A stretch of DNA of 64,000 nt from Bagarius yarrelli (Eukaryota; Chordata; Actinopteri; Siluriformes; Sisoridae): contig VCAZ01000003.1 in the NCBI GenBank assembly GCA_005784505.1, positions 11,133,527 through 11,197,526 on the forward strand, read 5' to 3'. The notes below the pieces were generated by a model, which worked only from the letters and a program-made list of their open reading frames with translations, had not been told where the DNA came from and searched no databases. Positions 26,603 to 38,922 of the stretch are shown here, in pieces. A program made the translations under genes and the position numbers. How positions within the stretch are numbered: the stretch's first letter is position 1; every line of letters starts with the position of its first letter.

Positions 26603-27940
26603 TTACTCCTATAAAAACCTCAACGCTCCTGGAATCAAATAAAAAGGCATTTATTAACTCAGTATAAAAAGCATTAGTTTAAAAATACTCCATTTTTGGG
26701 ACTTTTAGTAAAGTGCTACTGCTGAGTGTATGAGTCCAAAGTGACTCCCTTTCTCTGGCATTCAAGAAAGAGTACAAGAGAGTGAGTAAGAGAGTGGTAG
26801 CAGCTCAGTTATCAAAGAGCAGAGAGTGGATAGAAAAGCAACAATAGGGGATAAGATGGCAGCTGAGTGCCCATCTTTGGGTGTAGTGTTTGTGTCGCTC
26901 GACTGGTCACTAAGCACTGCCCTGAACTTGAGTGAAGCAGCATAAGTGTCTGTAGGCTTCCTTTAACTGGAATGATTGAAGAATGCAGTCTAGGGAGTAC
27001 AAAAAGAAAACAGGGCTCTTGTTGTTGCGTCTCTTTTCACACCTGAGGAGGTTTTAGCTTTTCGAATACAGTGCAAGTGTGCCAGTGTACTCAAGTGTGA
27101 ACCTAGTGAACTTTTAAAGGAAAACAACAGCAATAGCAATGAAATAAATACATAAACGAATGAATAAATAACACCCACTATAAGTAACTTTTAGACTTAC
27201 TTAACTAAGTTAGTTTATATTTAAATGTGATTCAATCACAAGGAATCGTGTTACTATCTGTTATTAAAAAAAAGTCACTAACATAGTAGTTATAACCCAA
27301 AGCTATAGCAAAGACATGTGCTTATTATAAAGAACTATATCAAACACTCTTTCTGTGTAACACAAACCCTTTAACACCAGAACAGAAAAATATTAAGTTT
27401 CTTATTTATTGGAACTATTACATATAATCCCACTGCTGGCTCAAGATCAATCTCTGTAAACACATGTAGGAATTTTCTATGTGTTAGGCAAATTTGACTC
27501 ACAACATATTTTTTTTCTCAGCCTTCTGATATGTCTATAACACTTTCATCGTGGTGGAATGCATGTATCATCTGCCAAATATAACAAAGCCTTTTTAAAT
27601 AAATGAATGGAAAGACAGTTTGACGTTAAGAAAAGATTTTAAAGGCGACATTTTCTTTTTATTGTACGTTTAAGCTCTTTTAATGTCTTGCGAAAATAAA
27701 GATTATTAAAAAAAAATGTAATGTAAAAAAAGGATATAAACAGTTATGAAGAAACTATTTGGATTAACCAGATGATGAATTGGGCCCAATTCCTTTTTGT
27801 TGGAAGAGTTTGAATTTTCTTGTTCTGCCTGTGCTTTGTGAATTTTTCTGGTTTCTTTCCCGGGCTTAAAAACGTAAATGTAAACAATGTAAATGTAAAA
27901 ACGTGTTGTAGGCTAATAAGTATTTTTAAGGTCTGTAATG
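26603..27940. other. AT-rich non-coding sequence
   Basis: No gene was recognised. A GAGAGTGAGTAAGAGAGTGG stretch lies near 26778. Confidence 0.5.
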
Positions 27941-28075
27941 TGTGTTTGACTGTGCCCTGCGATAAGTTCGCACCCCATCCAAGGTGTCTCATGTCTTGTG
28001 TCCTAAGTCTAAGTTGGAGAGAATCATGGTTTCCAGTGACCATTTGAAGAATGAGCGGTACAGAAAATATGTGGA
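27941..28075 (+). mobile_element. Decayed non-LTR retrotransposon 3' tail
   Basis: TGCCCTGCGATAAGTTCGCA, then CCCCATCCAAGGTGTCTC and GAGCGGTACAGAAAATATG, matches a very common teleost 3' tail of the form 'tgccctgcgatgggt..ccatccagggtgtc..agcggtatagaaaatgg'. The family name (RTE-like) is from memory and uncertain. Confidence 0.5.
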
Positions 28076-30004
28076 TGTGTTTTGTGTTTGTTAAGTGAAT
28101 AAAATGTGTATATATGATTAATTCTGTTTTGGATATTTTATTATTTTAAAATGATGAAAAATAAAAATATGAAATGCCTCTTAAAGTAAGATTTGTTTGC
28201 CAGAATGTCCATGTTGTGTCTGGCTGAGACCAGTTATAAAATCAGGGGACGTAACTAATGAACTGAGCTGAAGAGGCTTGGTTGTTCAACAAATGTATAT
28301 GTTCTGCAAATTTCTGTTTGTCATACTACAAAATAGGAACGAAATAAATTATTTTCTAATATGACTTGATTCTGTCTTTGTCCCTGCTTTCCTTAAAATT
28401 AACTAAGTATGTATAAGGCATACAAAGCCATCATTTAAGTGAAAAGGAATTCCAAAAGTAAAGTCCAATTCTGTATTCTCTATTTTCTTGCATGTTTTGT
28501 CTTTTTTCATCTTAAATAGCACACCACCACAAATCTGTATCAGATGTCAGGCTCTCTTGCTGATGTTTATCAAAAAGCTTTTAAAGATTTCAAATTGATT
28601 TGTGCAGTAGTGCAGTTGTGTCTACTTTTAAAAATCAGGCAATCAGTATAAAGGGGGCAGTAAATTGGCAAAATACTAGAGGGAATAGCCGATCCACAAT
28701 CTGTTTGTTTCCTCCGTTAAAAGCGTTTAAAGGCTTCCACTCTATCAATGTGTTTGCTATCTTGGCAAGACAGTGCAAATGTGATTCTAAGTGCAAACAA
28801 TGTGTTAAACCTTATCAACGTGTATAACACAGTAGAATGTTGGGTTGCGGTTTCATGGCTGGTACGGAAGAACTGACTACAAATGCAGTTCTTTGGTTAT
28901 TCAACATAAACAGACTTCTAGTATAAAAAGTTTATAGAATTGCTATTATTTTTATGTCCATTACATGCTAACTGTAATTGTTATATTCATTTCTCTTATC
29001 CATGCTTATCCATGCACAGATATGTTCATACACTTGTTCACAAACACATTCACACATGGAGCTAGATTATTGTTGTTAGTCCACCTAAAGGCCAGAAGAA
29101 GCCAGAATCCAATAACAGAACCAAGAAGAAGTTATTAGAGTCACTGCAGCTGCAAATCCCATTGCACCATACTGCAATGTATGTGTATATATTTTAATGT
29201 GTTTTTAACAGTATGTTAAGACACATGGGTCCCAAGTTGGCCTTAAATATGTTTCATGTTAAATATTGCAGTACACCAGGCACATGCCTAATCAGTTCAA
29301 CACTTCAAGGCATGTGGCATGCTGAAACATCTTCAACCCAGTCACCTGATATAGTGTGATAAGCTGTTGTAAACACGCAGACTTTTGCTCTACCCTTGAT
29401 CCTGTGTTAACACCTCTTTTGCTAATCTAGGTTTGCCTCTACACAGGCCACAGCAGACCAAGAATTCTATGCCATTTCTGCAGGTGTTTCTACCAACCAT
29501 ACAGCACACACAAGAGAGGCCATATGGTCCTCAAAAATTCTGCCTGATGTTGTACAGGAGGAGCCCATACTTCTTCTGGACCGCAGGGGGGCTTGTTGAA
29601 ATACGCAGCTCTCCGGGATTCATCATTTATGACACTTGGTTAGGCAGCATAGAGGAATATTTAGGCAAAAATGTGACATGCACTTTTTCAGAAAGGGGAA
29701 CATGGGTTTAATCCTGCATATTTCTCCCCGTCAGGGCTTAAGTCAGTCTTTCTGTCAGTGAGACCATCAAGGAAATTGTTTGCTTACCACATACATCCAC
29801 TGCATCTGCCACATATTACCACAAGCCTCAAAAAGACAGAGAGAGGGATGCACATCAAGAGGGATTGCATTTAGAGACAACATGTCTGTCTGGGAGGAGA
29901 AAGAGGCCTTCGTGTCACCAACTGCTCAGATGTGTCACATGGAAAAAGTTGGGAATTTACTATACTATACATCACTAAAAATAAATCCTGAAAATTTAAA
30001 AAAA
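28076..30004. other. Non-coding sequence, no gene recognised
   Basis: Frames at 28600-28827 and 29433-29711 are open but show no domain or splice context. No named repeat was seen. Confidence 0.5.
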
Positions 30005-30192
30005 AAAGTGGTGGCTTACTGGTTAAGGTGTTGGACTGATACCAGAGAGACCGGGGTTAAATTCCTAGCACCACCAAGCCACCACTGCTGGGCCCCTGAG
30101 CAAGGCCCTCAACCCCCAATTGCACAGTTGTATACAATAGATAAATGTAAGTCGCTCTGGATAAAGGCGTCTGCCAAAAGCTGTAAATGTAA
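30005..30192 (+). mobile_element. tRNA-derived SINE with L2-type tail
   Basis: The A-box region CTGGTTAAGGTGTTGG (about 30019-30034), B-box region GGGGTTAAATTCC (about 30053-30065), body CCCCTGAGCAAGGCCCTCAA and tail GTAAGTCGCTCTGGATAAAG all occur in the canonical order. It is preceded by an A run, and the tail ends CTGTAAATGTAAC. It accounts for most of the open frame at 29780-30202. Confidence 0.85.
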
Positions 30193-31153
30193 CAGTACAT
30201 GAAAGAAATAAAGAGAATGTAGCTTTACAATGTGATAACAGAATAGGCTAAGGAACAATGGTTTAAGAAACCAGTAAATCAAGTACACACTTCATTTAGG
30301 AGGAGACTGATGGCAAGCCAAGTAGGTTTTCCTGAGATGTGAGACTGGAGATGTTTGCTTCATGCTCAGTTTTGAGAACAAAAGACAAAATCAGGTCACA
30401 CCATGGAGTAATTGATATGCTGGGACACTCCTGTGGGGAACATGCTTTCATAAACAGGGGAAATTGACTGGATAGATGTTTATTTCCCTTGACTGATTAA
30501 CTCCACTATGGTTGTGATAGAAACAGTCCAGGTGGGAGATATCCCTTCATTATTAATCCTACAGATAGCAGCCACAATACAGATTCAATTTATAGGTTAT
30601 TGCATACTTCTAAGATACTCATTGAAAACTTGGTGTATTGATGCATCCTGAACAGTCATTGTAGTTTGCTGCTGTTCGATGAATACTGGTGATACTGGTG
30701 AAAAAGACAGGGTAAACTTCTTTTCAACAAATGGATAGACACCAGCAATGTTTTACACTTTGACCTGATTTATACAATATGACCTGTTCTTTTCGTTTAA
30801 CAGACTTGGATCGTCACAAGACTCCCCAAAATGTTTAATGCGTTTTGCAGGTGCCGTTCCTTATGATCCAAGGTGTAAAAAAAACAAAAGTTCTGGTGGA
30901 ATCTTTAAAAACAGCTTTTCCTCTTAGCAGGTTGCAGTTTTGATGAAACATAACACTTAAAGGCTACAGTTTATAGTATGTATATAAGCGGATTTGTTGC
31001 ACTTCGTATTCGCACTATCTATAATTCACACAGTTACAGGATCTCCTGAGTTTATCTGAGAAACCTTTCATCTTTATGAAGTAAAATGTAAAAATTCCTC
31101 TTTTCCATTTTAAAATATTGCTTGAAAGATTATACTTCAAAATGTTTTACTAA

Positions 31154-31340
31154 GTTGGAAGTGGTAGCATTGTGGTTAAGGTATTGGAGAGCTAATTGGA
31201 AGATCGGGGATCTATTCCCAGTCCCATCAAGTTACCACTTTTGGGCCAATAATCAAGGTCCTTAACCTTTAATTGCTTGTAGATGTATAAAGAAGATAAG
31301 GGTGTTTTCCAAATGCTGTAAATGTAATGTAAATGTAAGT
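31154..31340 (+). mobile_element. SINE, diverged copy
   Basis: GTGGTTAAGGTATTGG and GGGGATCTATTCCCAG mark the tRNA-like head, and GGCCAATAATCAAGGTCCTT is a diverged central motif. The tail has lost the CGCTCTGG part, leaving AAATGCTGTAAATGTAATG. Confidence 0.65.
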
Positions 31341-33141
31341 ATTCAGTTACACAGGGGTAAGTTATGGGTGTGGTTAGGACGATTCTAAGTGCACTTTAAG
31401 TGCAGATCTGTATTATTAGTAGTATCAGTGCCGAAACAGTGTAGTAGGAGGTCCGACCTCATATTCTTCACATTCTTTCAAACTCAAGTTAATTTCTATT
31501 GTTTATGAACCTAAACCACCCTATGAGGCAAATATTTTTTCACTCTAAAAGATTAACACCAGATGTAATAAATGGTTCTCTGAGACCCCTACCTCATGAT
31601 TAAAAAGTATATAAATAGTTTGTCCTTATTAAATTTGATTTAAAAAAAAATTGTTTACTCCAAATTTAGATTTGGACCGAACATAGGCCTGGAATAATGT
31701 CAGCTTGGACGTAATGCATTCTGTCAGTGCTAAAGATGAAGGTTTAAAATACACCTGCATGGAAAATTCACATACATTGTTTAATTTACTGACTGAAAAA
31801 TGTTTAAGAACCCCAGAAGTAAGCAGTCATTGTTTCATTGGGGTGTGACAACAGTTAGATATGTGACAAAATTTCTAACTATAATAAAGGCAACAAAAGA
31901 ATATAACTAACATCAGCCCCGTCTGTGAAACATATGAGACAGCAGCGTTCTGTAAACTGTGTACTTTTTACCCACTTTTTTCGCAGTGTTCTATATTGCA
32001 GTGTAACCACTGGTCTACAACATAACTTAACGTGATAAACCTTAATTAATGAAATGCTGAGCACTGAACCTGCAAAGTATAAGCGCTTCTCTGTTGACTT
32101 CAAGGTTACAGAGTCAGTCTGCCTGTCTGTAAATTAACCTCAGTACAACAGAGAATTACCTCTCTCATTGTGAGAGCAGTGAAGTCACAGCCACAGGCCA
32201 AATCAGTTAATTATCTCTGTTAATTCCCCCTGTGCCAAGCTAATGCAATTATATGCAAACAAATACCTGCCGCCATGGCATTTTCCTCCCTCTCTTTCTC
32301 TGCCATACTTTGCCTCTAAATGGAAGGCTCATTTTAATTAGCTGGCTCAGTTTACAAACTGTAGTTTGTAAATGCTAAATCCCCCAGCATGGCCTTTCCA
32401 GCTCTTATCGCAGTCTTAAATACACACGTAAAAATCTCCGCCACTGCATTAAATAAAGCAAAGCCGCAGGAGAAGCTGAATTCTGCATAGAAAAATCAAT
32501 ATTTTGTGCCCTCTACACAAGATCAGTAAGACCTTTCCTGTTAACCTTAGATTAGCACAGGTCACAAGATGGTTGTGAATGGACTGTGGAGAACTGAGGA
32601 TTTAAGAAAGCAGGCGCACACCAGAGACAAGTCTGTTCTTCTTCATGCAATGTTGCCAAAACACTCTTAGACATGCAGGACATAAACACTGTGAAATTGG
32701 AGAGCATCCACCCTGCATATAAGCATGCTAATGCAAAGCAGCGTACCGCCAATCGATGCTTATACAGTCACGTATCGATGGCTAAAGCTTGATTTATATC
32801 CCTATAATTTGATTCAGTAGAATGGAGAGTGTGTCTTAATTACACGTGTAGAGGCAAAATGAGTTTGAATTAGCCTCTTGACATTAAACTGTAAATCAAA
32901 CCTACTCGAGTCCATCCTGTGAATTATGGGTGCGACAATCTCCTGATGTTTTAGTGCACCTCAAAGAGTTTAACGATTTTCAGTAACAATAGAATTACCA
33001 AAATTCTTATGTCACTGTAAATTACTTCAATAATAAAATATTGTATAATAATACACATTTATGAGTTAATATATTATTATGAATTTTATCCACATTTCTA
33101 ACAAAAGCACACATAATAATACAAAATTGTAATAAAATGAG
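31341..33141. other. Non-coding sequence with candidate enhancer at 32150-32480
   Basis: 32150-32480 is repeat-free and carries several homeodomain or POU-type sites: AGTTAATTATCTCTG, AATTATATGCAAACAAAT (octamer-like) and TTTTAATTAGCTGGC. It also has a near-palindrome TTTACAAACT-GT-AGTTTGTAAA at 32351-32372. This composition resembles conserved developmental enhancers. Conservation itself cannot be tested here. Confidence 0.35.
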
Positions 33142-33192
33142 AAAAATAATAAGTGTAATTAACCCTCTAAAAAATAATAAGTGTAATTAACC
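33142..33192. repeat. 23-bp direct repeat, 28-bp period
   Basis: The segment starting AAAAATAATAAG and ending TTAACC occurs at 33142-33164 and again, identically, at 33170-33192. Confidence 0.8.
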
Positions 33193-33212
33193 TTATGGAA
33201 AGGTTAATTACA
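33182..33212. repeat. Perfect hairpin, 13-bp arms
   Basis: TGTAATTAACCTT (33182-33194) and AAGGTTAATTACA (33200-33212) are exact reverse complements around a 5-bp spacer. The left arm uses the end of the preceding direct repeat. Confidence 0.8.
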
Positions 33213-33912
33213 TTATGGAAAAAGACATACACATACCAAAGAAAACACTGGTGTTTTTTCATCAAACTGTGATTACATTTTAATCTACTCCACCCCACTT
33301 ATCAAACAGCATTCGTCACTGTGATTGCCTAGAAATTAGACCAGATCACATTTACCAGTTTTGACTAGCAAATCACACTAAAGTCATGTCCAACGCTTAA
33401 AAAGTCGCTCACACAGTGCTCCACGGCACTATAATAGGTCATTTAAAAACATTCTCACACAAGCTGATCCACTAAAAGTAAAGCTCTTCTTTAGACTTCT
33501 GTCAAGCAGCTCTGAGGTTCATAAAGTTCTGCACCACCTGTGCAGTTAAACTCACTTACTCGCTTTTTTTTTTTACCTAGGGTGAAGTTTTCTTATCTCC
33601 TGGAGAGAGAAGTGTGTCTGTCAAAGTAGTTAAAGGAAACATAGCTCTTCACCAACCGTCTCCCTGACCTTAGAACAAAGCTCAAATATAATCGGTACAA
33701 ACAAAGGGGAAATGCTATTTTTGGCCCTATGTAAGAATATAAGGTTGGGGTCTCCACCACACCCATTCTACACTGCTACTAATAAAACAGATGACTGGGG
33801 GCCTCAACTTAAACGCATGACAAAAACATTAAAGATAAGAATATAATATTATACATTTAAAGGCTGTAAGCCAGCGTTACAGCTTGTCGGGCTGAGACAA
33901 GCTAGTTAGCTT

Positions 33913-33946
33913 CGGAGTTAGCCAATCTCCGGAGTTAGCCAATCTC
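33913..33946. repeat. 17-bp perfect tandem duplication
   Basis: CGGAGTTAGCCAATCTC is repeated head to tail (33913-33929 and 33930-33946). Each unit contains CCAAT. Confidence 0.85.
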
Positions 33947-34930
33947 CTCACGATGTCTTTTTTCTGGAAAAGTCAGCCGAGAAAACAGATTTTTAAGTAT
34001 GTCAGAGACTCCTCCTCCCTCGTCAGTCATTGTAAACACAAAAATTGTAATTCAACTGTACAGACGTGTTTTGCTAACTGTACTATACTGTGCAATGTAT
34101 TTATATTTTTTATTTTATATTTATTTTTCATATAAAAATGTTTAATAACCTTTTACTCTCTTTTTAAATTAATACAATTTCATAACACAAATTTTAGAAT
34201 TTAGGTTGTGAATGTAGGTCAGCTTCTGATAGTGTTTAGACCAGCAGAGAAGGACTTGCTGGCCCTGACTGCACGCCACTGATAAGTACAATACACTTTA
34301 TATCAAGACTATACTTTATGAATGCAATAATTAATATGTCATTTTGTAACACATACAGTGACGCTCATACTGAAAATTAAAGAATAAAATAGAGAAATGG
34401 ATTGGTGCTATTGAAAAGTGTATGCCCTACAGTCGGGACAAAAGGTAAAGCAGTAAAACTACCATACACTTACAGTACACTTGGGATTGTTCACAGTGAC
34501 TTACAAATGCCAGGAGCCTTTGAGCTCATGTATAAGTAGAAGGACAGATATCACCCTGTGTGTAGAATGTCACCATGTCCTGTGATGCAGCATAAGCAGC
34601 AATTAGAAAATATGGTTTGGGGATTTATGTGTCCATGTGTTTGCCCCGCCCTTCTCGTCTGGCACTGGTTGTGTGATGGGGTGAGTTCGCCAGTGGTTGG
34701 GAACTAGTAGTTGTTGTTGATTGAAGGGTGTTTTGTTGTCATAATTTTAACCCTATAAATACAAAGTCTAAGCTTCTGTCACAAGAATTCATCTTTATAA
34801 CTCATAAAAGACTTGGCTATAAGATGCAATGATATTTTTTTGTCACAGAATGTGATGAGGTCAAGGCATAAGAAAGGTTTTTAGGATTTTGAAACTTGAA
34901 CTTTCCTGCTTGCTTTGGATAGGCTTTCTA
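33947..34930. other. Non-coding sequence
   Basis: No gene or named repeat was recognised. The 60-codon frame at 33953-34135 ends in low-complexity TTTAT repeats. Confidence 0.5.
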
Positions 34931-34933
34931 AAA

Positions 34934-35040
34934 GCTTTAAAGAACAAGCTTTATGTCTTTAAATGACATAAATTTAACTTATAACATAGAATATTTGGAC
35001 TAAAATCATGTCATTTCTTTTAGCTTGTTCTTTATAAAAT
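34934..35040. repeat. Imperfect foldback (about 40-bp arms)
   Basis: The left arm (34934-34974; key words AAAGAACAAGCT and AAATGACAT) and the right arm (35004-35040; ATGTCATTT and AGCTTGTTCTTT) are reverse complements apart from a few mismatches and a short gap. The spacer is about 29 bp. It may be a small foldback MITE or a local inverted duplication. Confidence 0.65.
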
Positions 35041-36690
35041 CTTAAGTGGAAAAATAGCTCTGTTACTGTGTCTACTGTCTTCCCTTTATTATTTTAGGCA
35101 CTACATGTCACTGTTTATTATGTCCTGCTATACAGAAACATTTGTGGGACAGTTGTGTATCCTGAGTGACAACACCAGAAGCGAGTGCAAAAGCTCCGCC
35201 CAGAAATACACACTGTAGCCAACTGAGAGACAAAGATGTGGCCTAACATAAGATAGTGTCGGTGCATTTATTTTACAATCCTCTGTTCAAAGCGAAGACG
35301 CTGTGGATATTGCTCAAGCCCGCTGATCAGATAAACAAGCCGTTCCTATGTAATACAGACACGGGTGTAATTAGACCTTCTTTGTCTCAGAGGAAAGACC
35401 AGAGACGTAGACATGCAGCAGTAAAAATGTGTTTTGTATCAATGTCTTAAAAAATTTGGGTGTGACCTCGGTCTGCACTTGACAAAATTATTAAGAATAA
35501 TAAAATAATAAAAGACTTATTTTTTTTAAAAACATCCTTTCCCATCTAATTTATAATATATATATTCTTATTAGTATATTTAAGTATATAAAAAATATTT
35601 ATACAACTAATTCTCAAATATTCTTTCAAACGCAACTGTTATTTGTATTTACAATTTCTAATCACAAATAACTAATCACAAAATTTATGCGAAACAACTG
35701 TACTGAACTGTACATTGTAAATTGGAAAGTGATTTTTGTGATTAGGTCTATGATTGTTTTTCTTTTGCTGCTGGTTGATTATTAAACCATAAATATCATA
35801 ACAACTGAATTTTCGCAATCACGCAAAGTTAATTATTGCCAACTAGATAAGCTAAAGTGCTACAAGCAGCGTGTAAAAGGCACAATGTAAGCTTTGTGTA
35901 CAAAGTCACTGAATAAAAACAAATCTGCAAAGCATTCACATTTCCACATGTTGAACGTGAAACTACAACTCTTTGTGTTTACAAAATCTCCAATTTTGGC
36001 CTTGTCATGTGAATGTTCACGATCTGGGTTTGGAAAATTTACTGACTGAGCACGAAACGTGAAACATGAAACAATCATGTGAACACATACAAGTGTTAAG
36101 AAGTAACACTCATACTCACATATCTGGCTGTGTTTTATTTGGAAAATGTTTTAGAGTGCTGGAAATAGAATTAGGCATTTTGCCGTGCAAATATTTCGTA
36201 GAAACTAGGCTAAATGTAAAAACAATCTCAAAGCTGTTGTAAAGGTAATCACAGAAATGCTGAATACTGTGTAACATAAACCTTAAGAACCAAACAATAT
36301 TCTTATGGGTTTTTCACAATATTTTTATGAGTTTTTTACTTGAATACTCAACTTCTTATAGGAATTTTACAGGAAACGTCTCCAGGCAGATGCTGTTTTT
36401 ATAAAAAAAGCATTTAAGTTTCTAATTTATACTTTTTTTTAAACAAACCACAACTTGGACACCCATATTTCATTACACATAAAAGAGGAAATAGAAATGA
36501 ATTCATTAAAACTTAAATTATTTATGTCAGTATTTTTATTTTATGTTGTATGTTATTTTGGTTAACAAAGACTCACATCTGCTGTTTTTTCAATCAAACA
36601 AAAATTGGAGTAAGAACACAAAACCATATTTAATGCTCATGAAGAATCAAGATTTACATATTGTCAATGACTTTTCTTAATATAAAAAGT
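35041..36690. other. AT-rich non-coding sequence
   Basis: No gene or named repeat was recognised. 35140-35240 is slightly GC-richer. Confidence 0.5.
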
Positions 36691-37030
36691 AAACTATGTG
36701 GCCAAAAGTATTAGGACACCTGACCATCACAACCATATGTGGTTTTAAACATCCTATTTCAGATTTTATTTCTCCTTTGATGTTATTATTTGCTATTTTG
36801 GGAAGAGTTTTTAATATATTTTGGAGTAATGTTTTTTTTAAGCTACAAGAACACTATATCCAACAATCCAACAAGGGGGTCTGGGGTGCAGTCTGTGAGG
36901 TGTTAAGTAAGGCTGAAATTAGGACTCTGTGCAGGAACCCCACGTTTTTTTCAAATCCAACTATGGAAAGTTCATGGAACTTTGTGCAATAGTTTCCTCA
37001 TGCTGGAAAAGTGTTTGAGCCTTGAGAAGG
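36691..37030 (+). mobile_element. Tc1/mariner-like element with intact 5' terminus
   Basis: It begins AAACTATGTGGCCAAAAGTA followed by TTAGGACACCTGACCATC, the cleanest 5' end of this family in the window. The interior is scrambled or deleted, with ACAAGGGGGTCTGGGGTGC and GTGCAGGAACCCCACG. No usable transposase frame remains. Confidence 0.6.
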
Positions 37031-37117
37031 TAAACCTCTGGAAAAGATCCACATACAGATCTTTTTGTAAGTTAAAACATGGAGGAAAAACTGCTCCCAG
37101 ACAGTAGTAAAGGCTAC

Positions 37118-37275
37118 AAAGTTCATGTTACTGTCTGTGTAGTTTTTTACATTCTCCTCTGTCCGTGTGCATTTCGTCCTAGTTCTCGAATTCCTTCCAT
37201 GCCTAAAGAAACTGGCTACACCAAGGTGTCCCATGAGTGTGTGAAAGTGCGTCTGCCTACCTCACGACAAGTGAT
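37118..37275 (+). mobile_element. Decayed non-LTR retrotransposon 3' region
   Basis: ACTGTCTGTGTAGTTTTTTA, TTCTCCTCTGTCCGTGTGC and GGCTACACCAAGGTGTCCCA follow the same order as the common teleost retroelement tail (tgtctgtgtggagttt..ttctcc..gtg). It is a truncated copy that appears to be related to those at 27941 and 51790. Confidence 0.45.
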
Positions 37276-38808
37276 CCTAAGCTAGCCTTCGCTTCTAACT
37301 CGCTTCTAACACAGCAAAAGTATCGGTTATCAGCAGGTATTGAGGATAAATGAAAAAATTGGAATAAACCTAGAGGAGTGGTTGCTTATGTTTAATTTAT
37401 AAATGGTAAAAATACATTCGAAAAAGTATGTTATTGAAATATGCCTTAGAGTTGACTGTCATTGTCAACGAGATTTCATTAAGATGTGAAATCTGTCTTC
37501 CTAAAATACAAAGCCTTTTCTTTCCAAAATTACAAATGCAAACACTTTCTGGGTATATCATTAAACAGACCGGTCCTGATAGCAGAGCTAATATGTGCTG
37601 CACTGATATCAGGACCTGATGCATTTTTCAAAGTGGAAGCTAAAATGAAATCTAAACAGTCGCTGGAATGCCTGTGCTGGAATAAATATTCGATTGACAG
37701 CACCAGGCAAGAGAAATACTCAAGTTTTTTTTAGGAAATGATAAGAAAAAATCAATTTGAAAATGCCTTGCTGATCCCCTTAAATTGAAAAACTGATTCT
37801 AGTGGCAGCTCAGCCGAGACATCAAGGCAAACGGGAAGCTAGTTACCAGCAAGTCCAACAACAGCCCTGGAGTGATTGTATGAAATGTGCTCATAGACCA
37901 TTAAAGCAAATCTCAATTCCACATCAAACCTGTGAACTGACTAGTGTCCTTGGAGTGTGTATACTTACGAACCTGTTTTTGGTATGATTTGTGATTCACA
38001 GACCAGGCTAGGCTTTGAAGGGAGATTGATTACGGTGGTCTCAGTAGGGGTGTGTGGGGCTCTCCATGTGGTGTGTGATATCAGTGCACGACTCGCTGCA
38101 GAGAGCAGGAATGTGGCAGCAAGGACGTGTGATCCATCGCTGGAAATTCCCTTTACATTCGCGGAGCCCACTGAGTATTCTGTCTGGGCCTGACCGACGT
38201 GATCTTTTATTACACTCAAAGATAACGTTTCATCATAAAATGATTGCAGGTTGGGTTACATCTGGTGTTGGGTGACAGCAAGAATGTGTTTAAATACAGA
38301 GGTATTATAGAGAAAACAGAAGGAAGTCTACCTGTATATTAAAACATATCCTATTAAAATACTTACAAATGTAGAAGACAAGAATTTTACAATGTATATG
38401 TCAGTAATATAAAAAAATGTGTGAAATGGAGTGAAATGTTGGGAAAAATCTGTCAAGCAAAAAAGTAAAAAATAGAATTTTTTACCTGCATTGACTATAA
38501 ACTGTAATTTCATATTCCATAAAAAAAATTTACTCTCTAACGTTAACAATATAAATATTTTTTATTTAGCTGTTAGTTTGTATTTTACTTCTTAGAGACT
38601 TGTACGTAATGCTAATACCAGATACACTAAAAAACGACTATAAAACTAGCAATTATTCCAAACCAAATAAAGGCAATTCACTGAAAGGGTCCCTCTGGTA
38701 GCAGCTGCCTGTTTTTTTATGCCAACTTTTTCCAGGTAGACTCTAAACTATAAATTATAAATATCCTTCTTTGTGATTTAACAGTTAGCATGTAGATGTG
38801 TCTTTTAT
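37276..38808. other. Non-coding sequence; GC-richer patch at 37960-38275
   Basis: Open frames overlap on both strands at 37957-38275. The patch has balanced composition (GTGTGTGGGGCTCTCCATG and nearby), but no frame shows a domain or conserved motif and splice sites are unconvincing. It could be a conserved non-coding element or chance. Confidence 0.35.
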
Positions 38809-38922
38809 ATTTACATTTTCTTGGCATCTTATTTAGAGCAGCTTATATTTATCCTATTATTTTATATTCAAAAGAGCAGCTGAGGGTTAAGGGACTTGTT
38901 TAGGGACAATGCTGCCCCCTAA
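38809..38922 (-). mobile_element. SINE/L2 tail, partial (minus strand)
   Basis: TTACATTTTCTTGGCATCTT, AGAGCAGCTTATATTTATCC and TGAGGGTTAAGGGACTTG, then TTTAGGGACAATGCTGCCCC, is a diverged inverted tail and body. The tRNA-like head is absent. Confidence 0.5.

Noticed and set aside
29780..30202. 140-codon open frame on the plus strand
   Set aside because: Its second half is the SINE at 30005-30192, and the first half has no domain.
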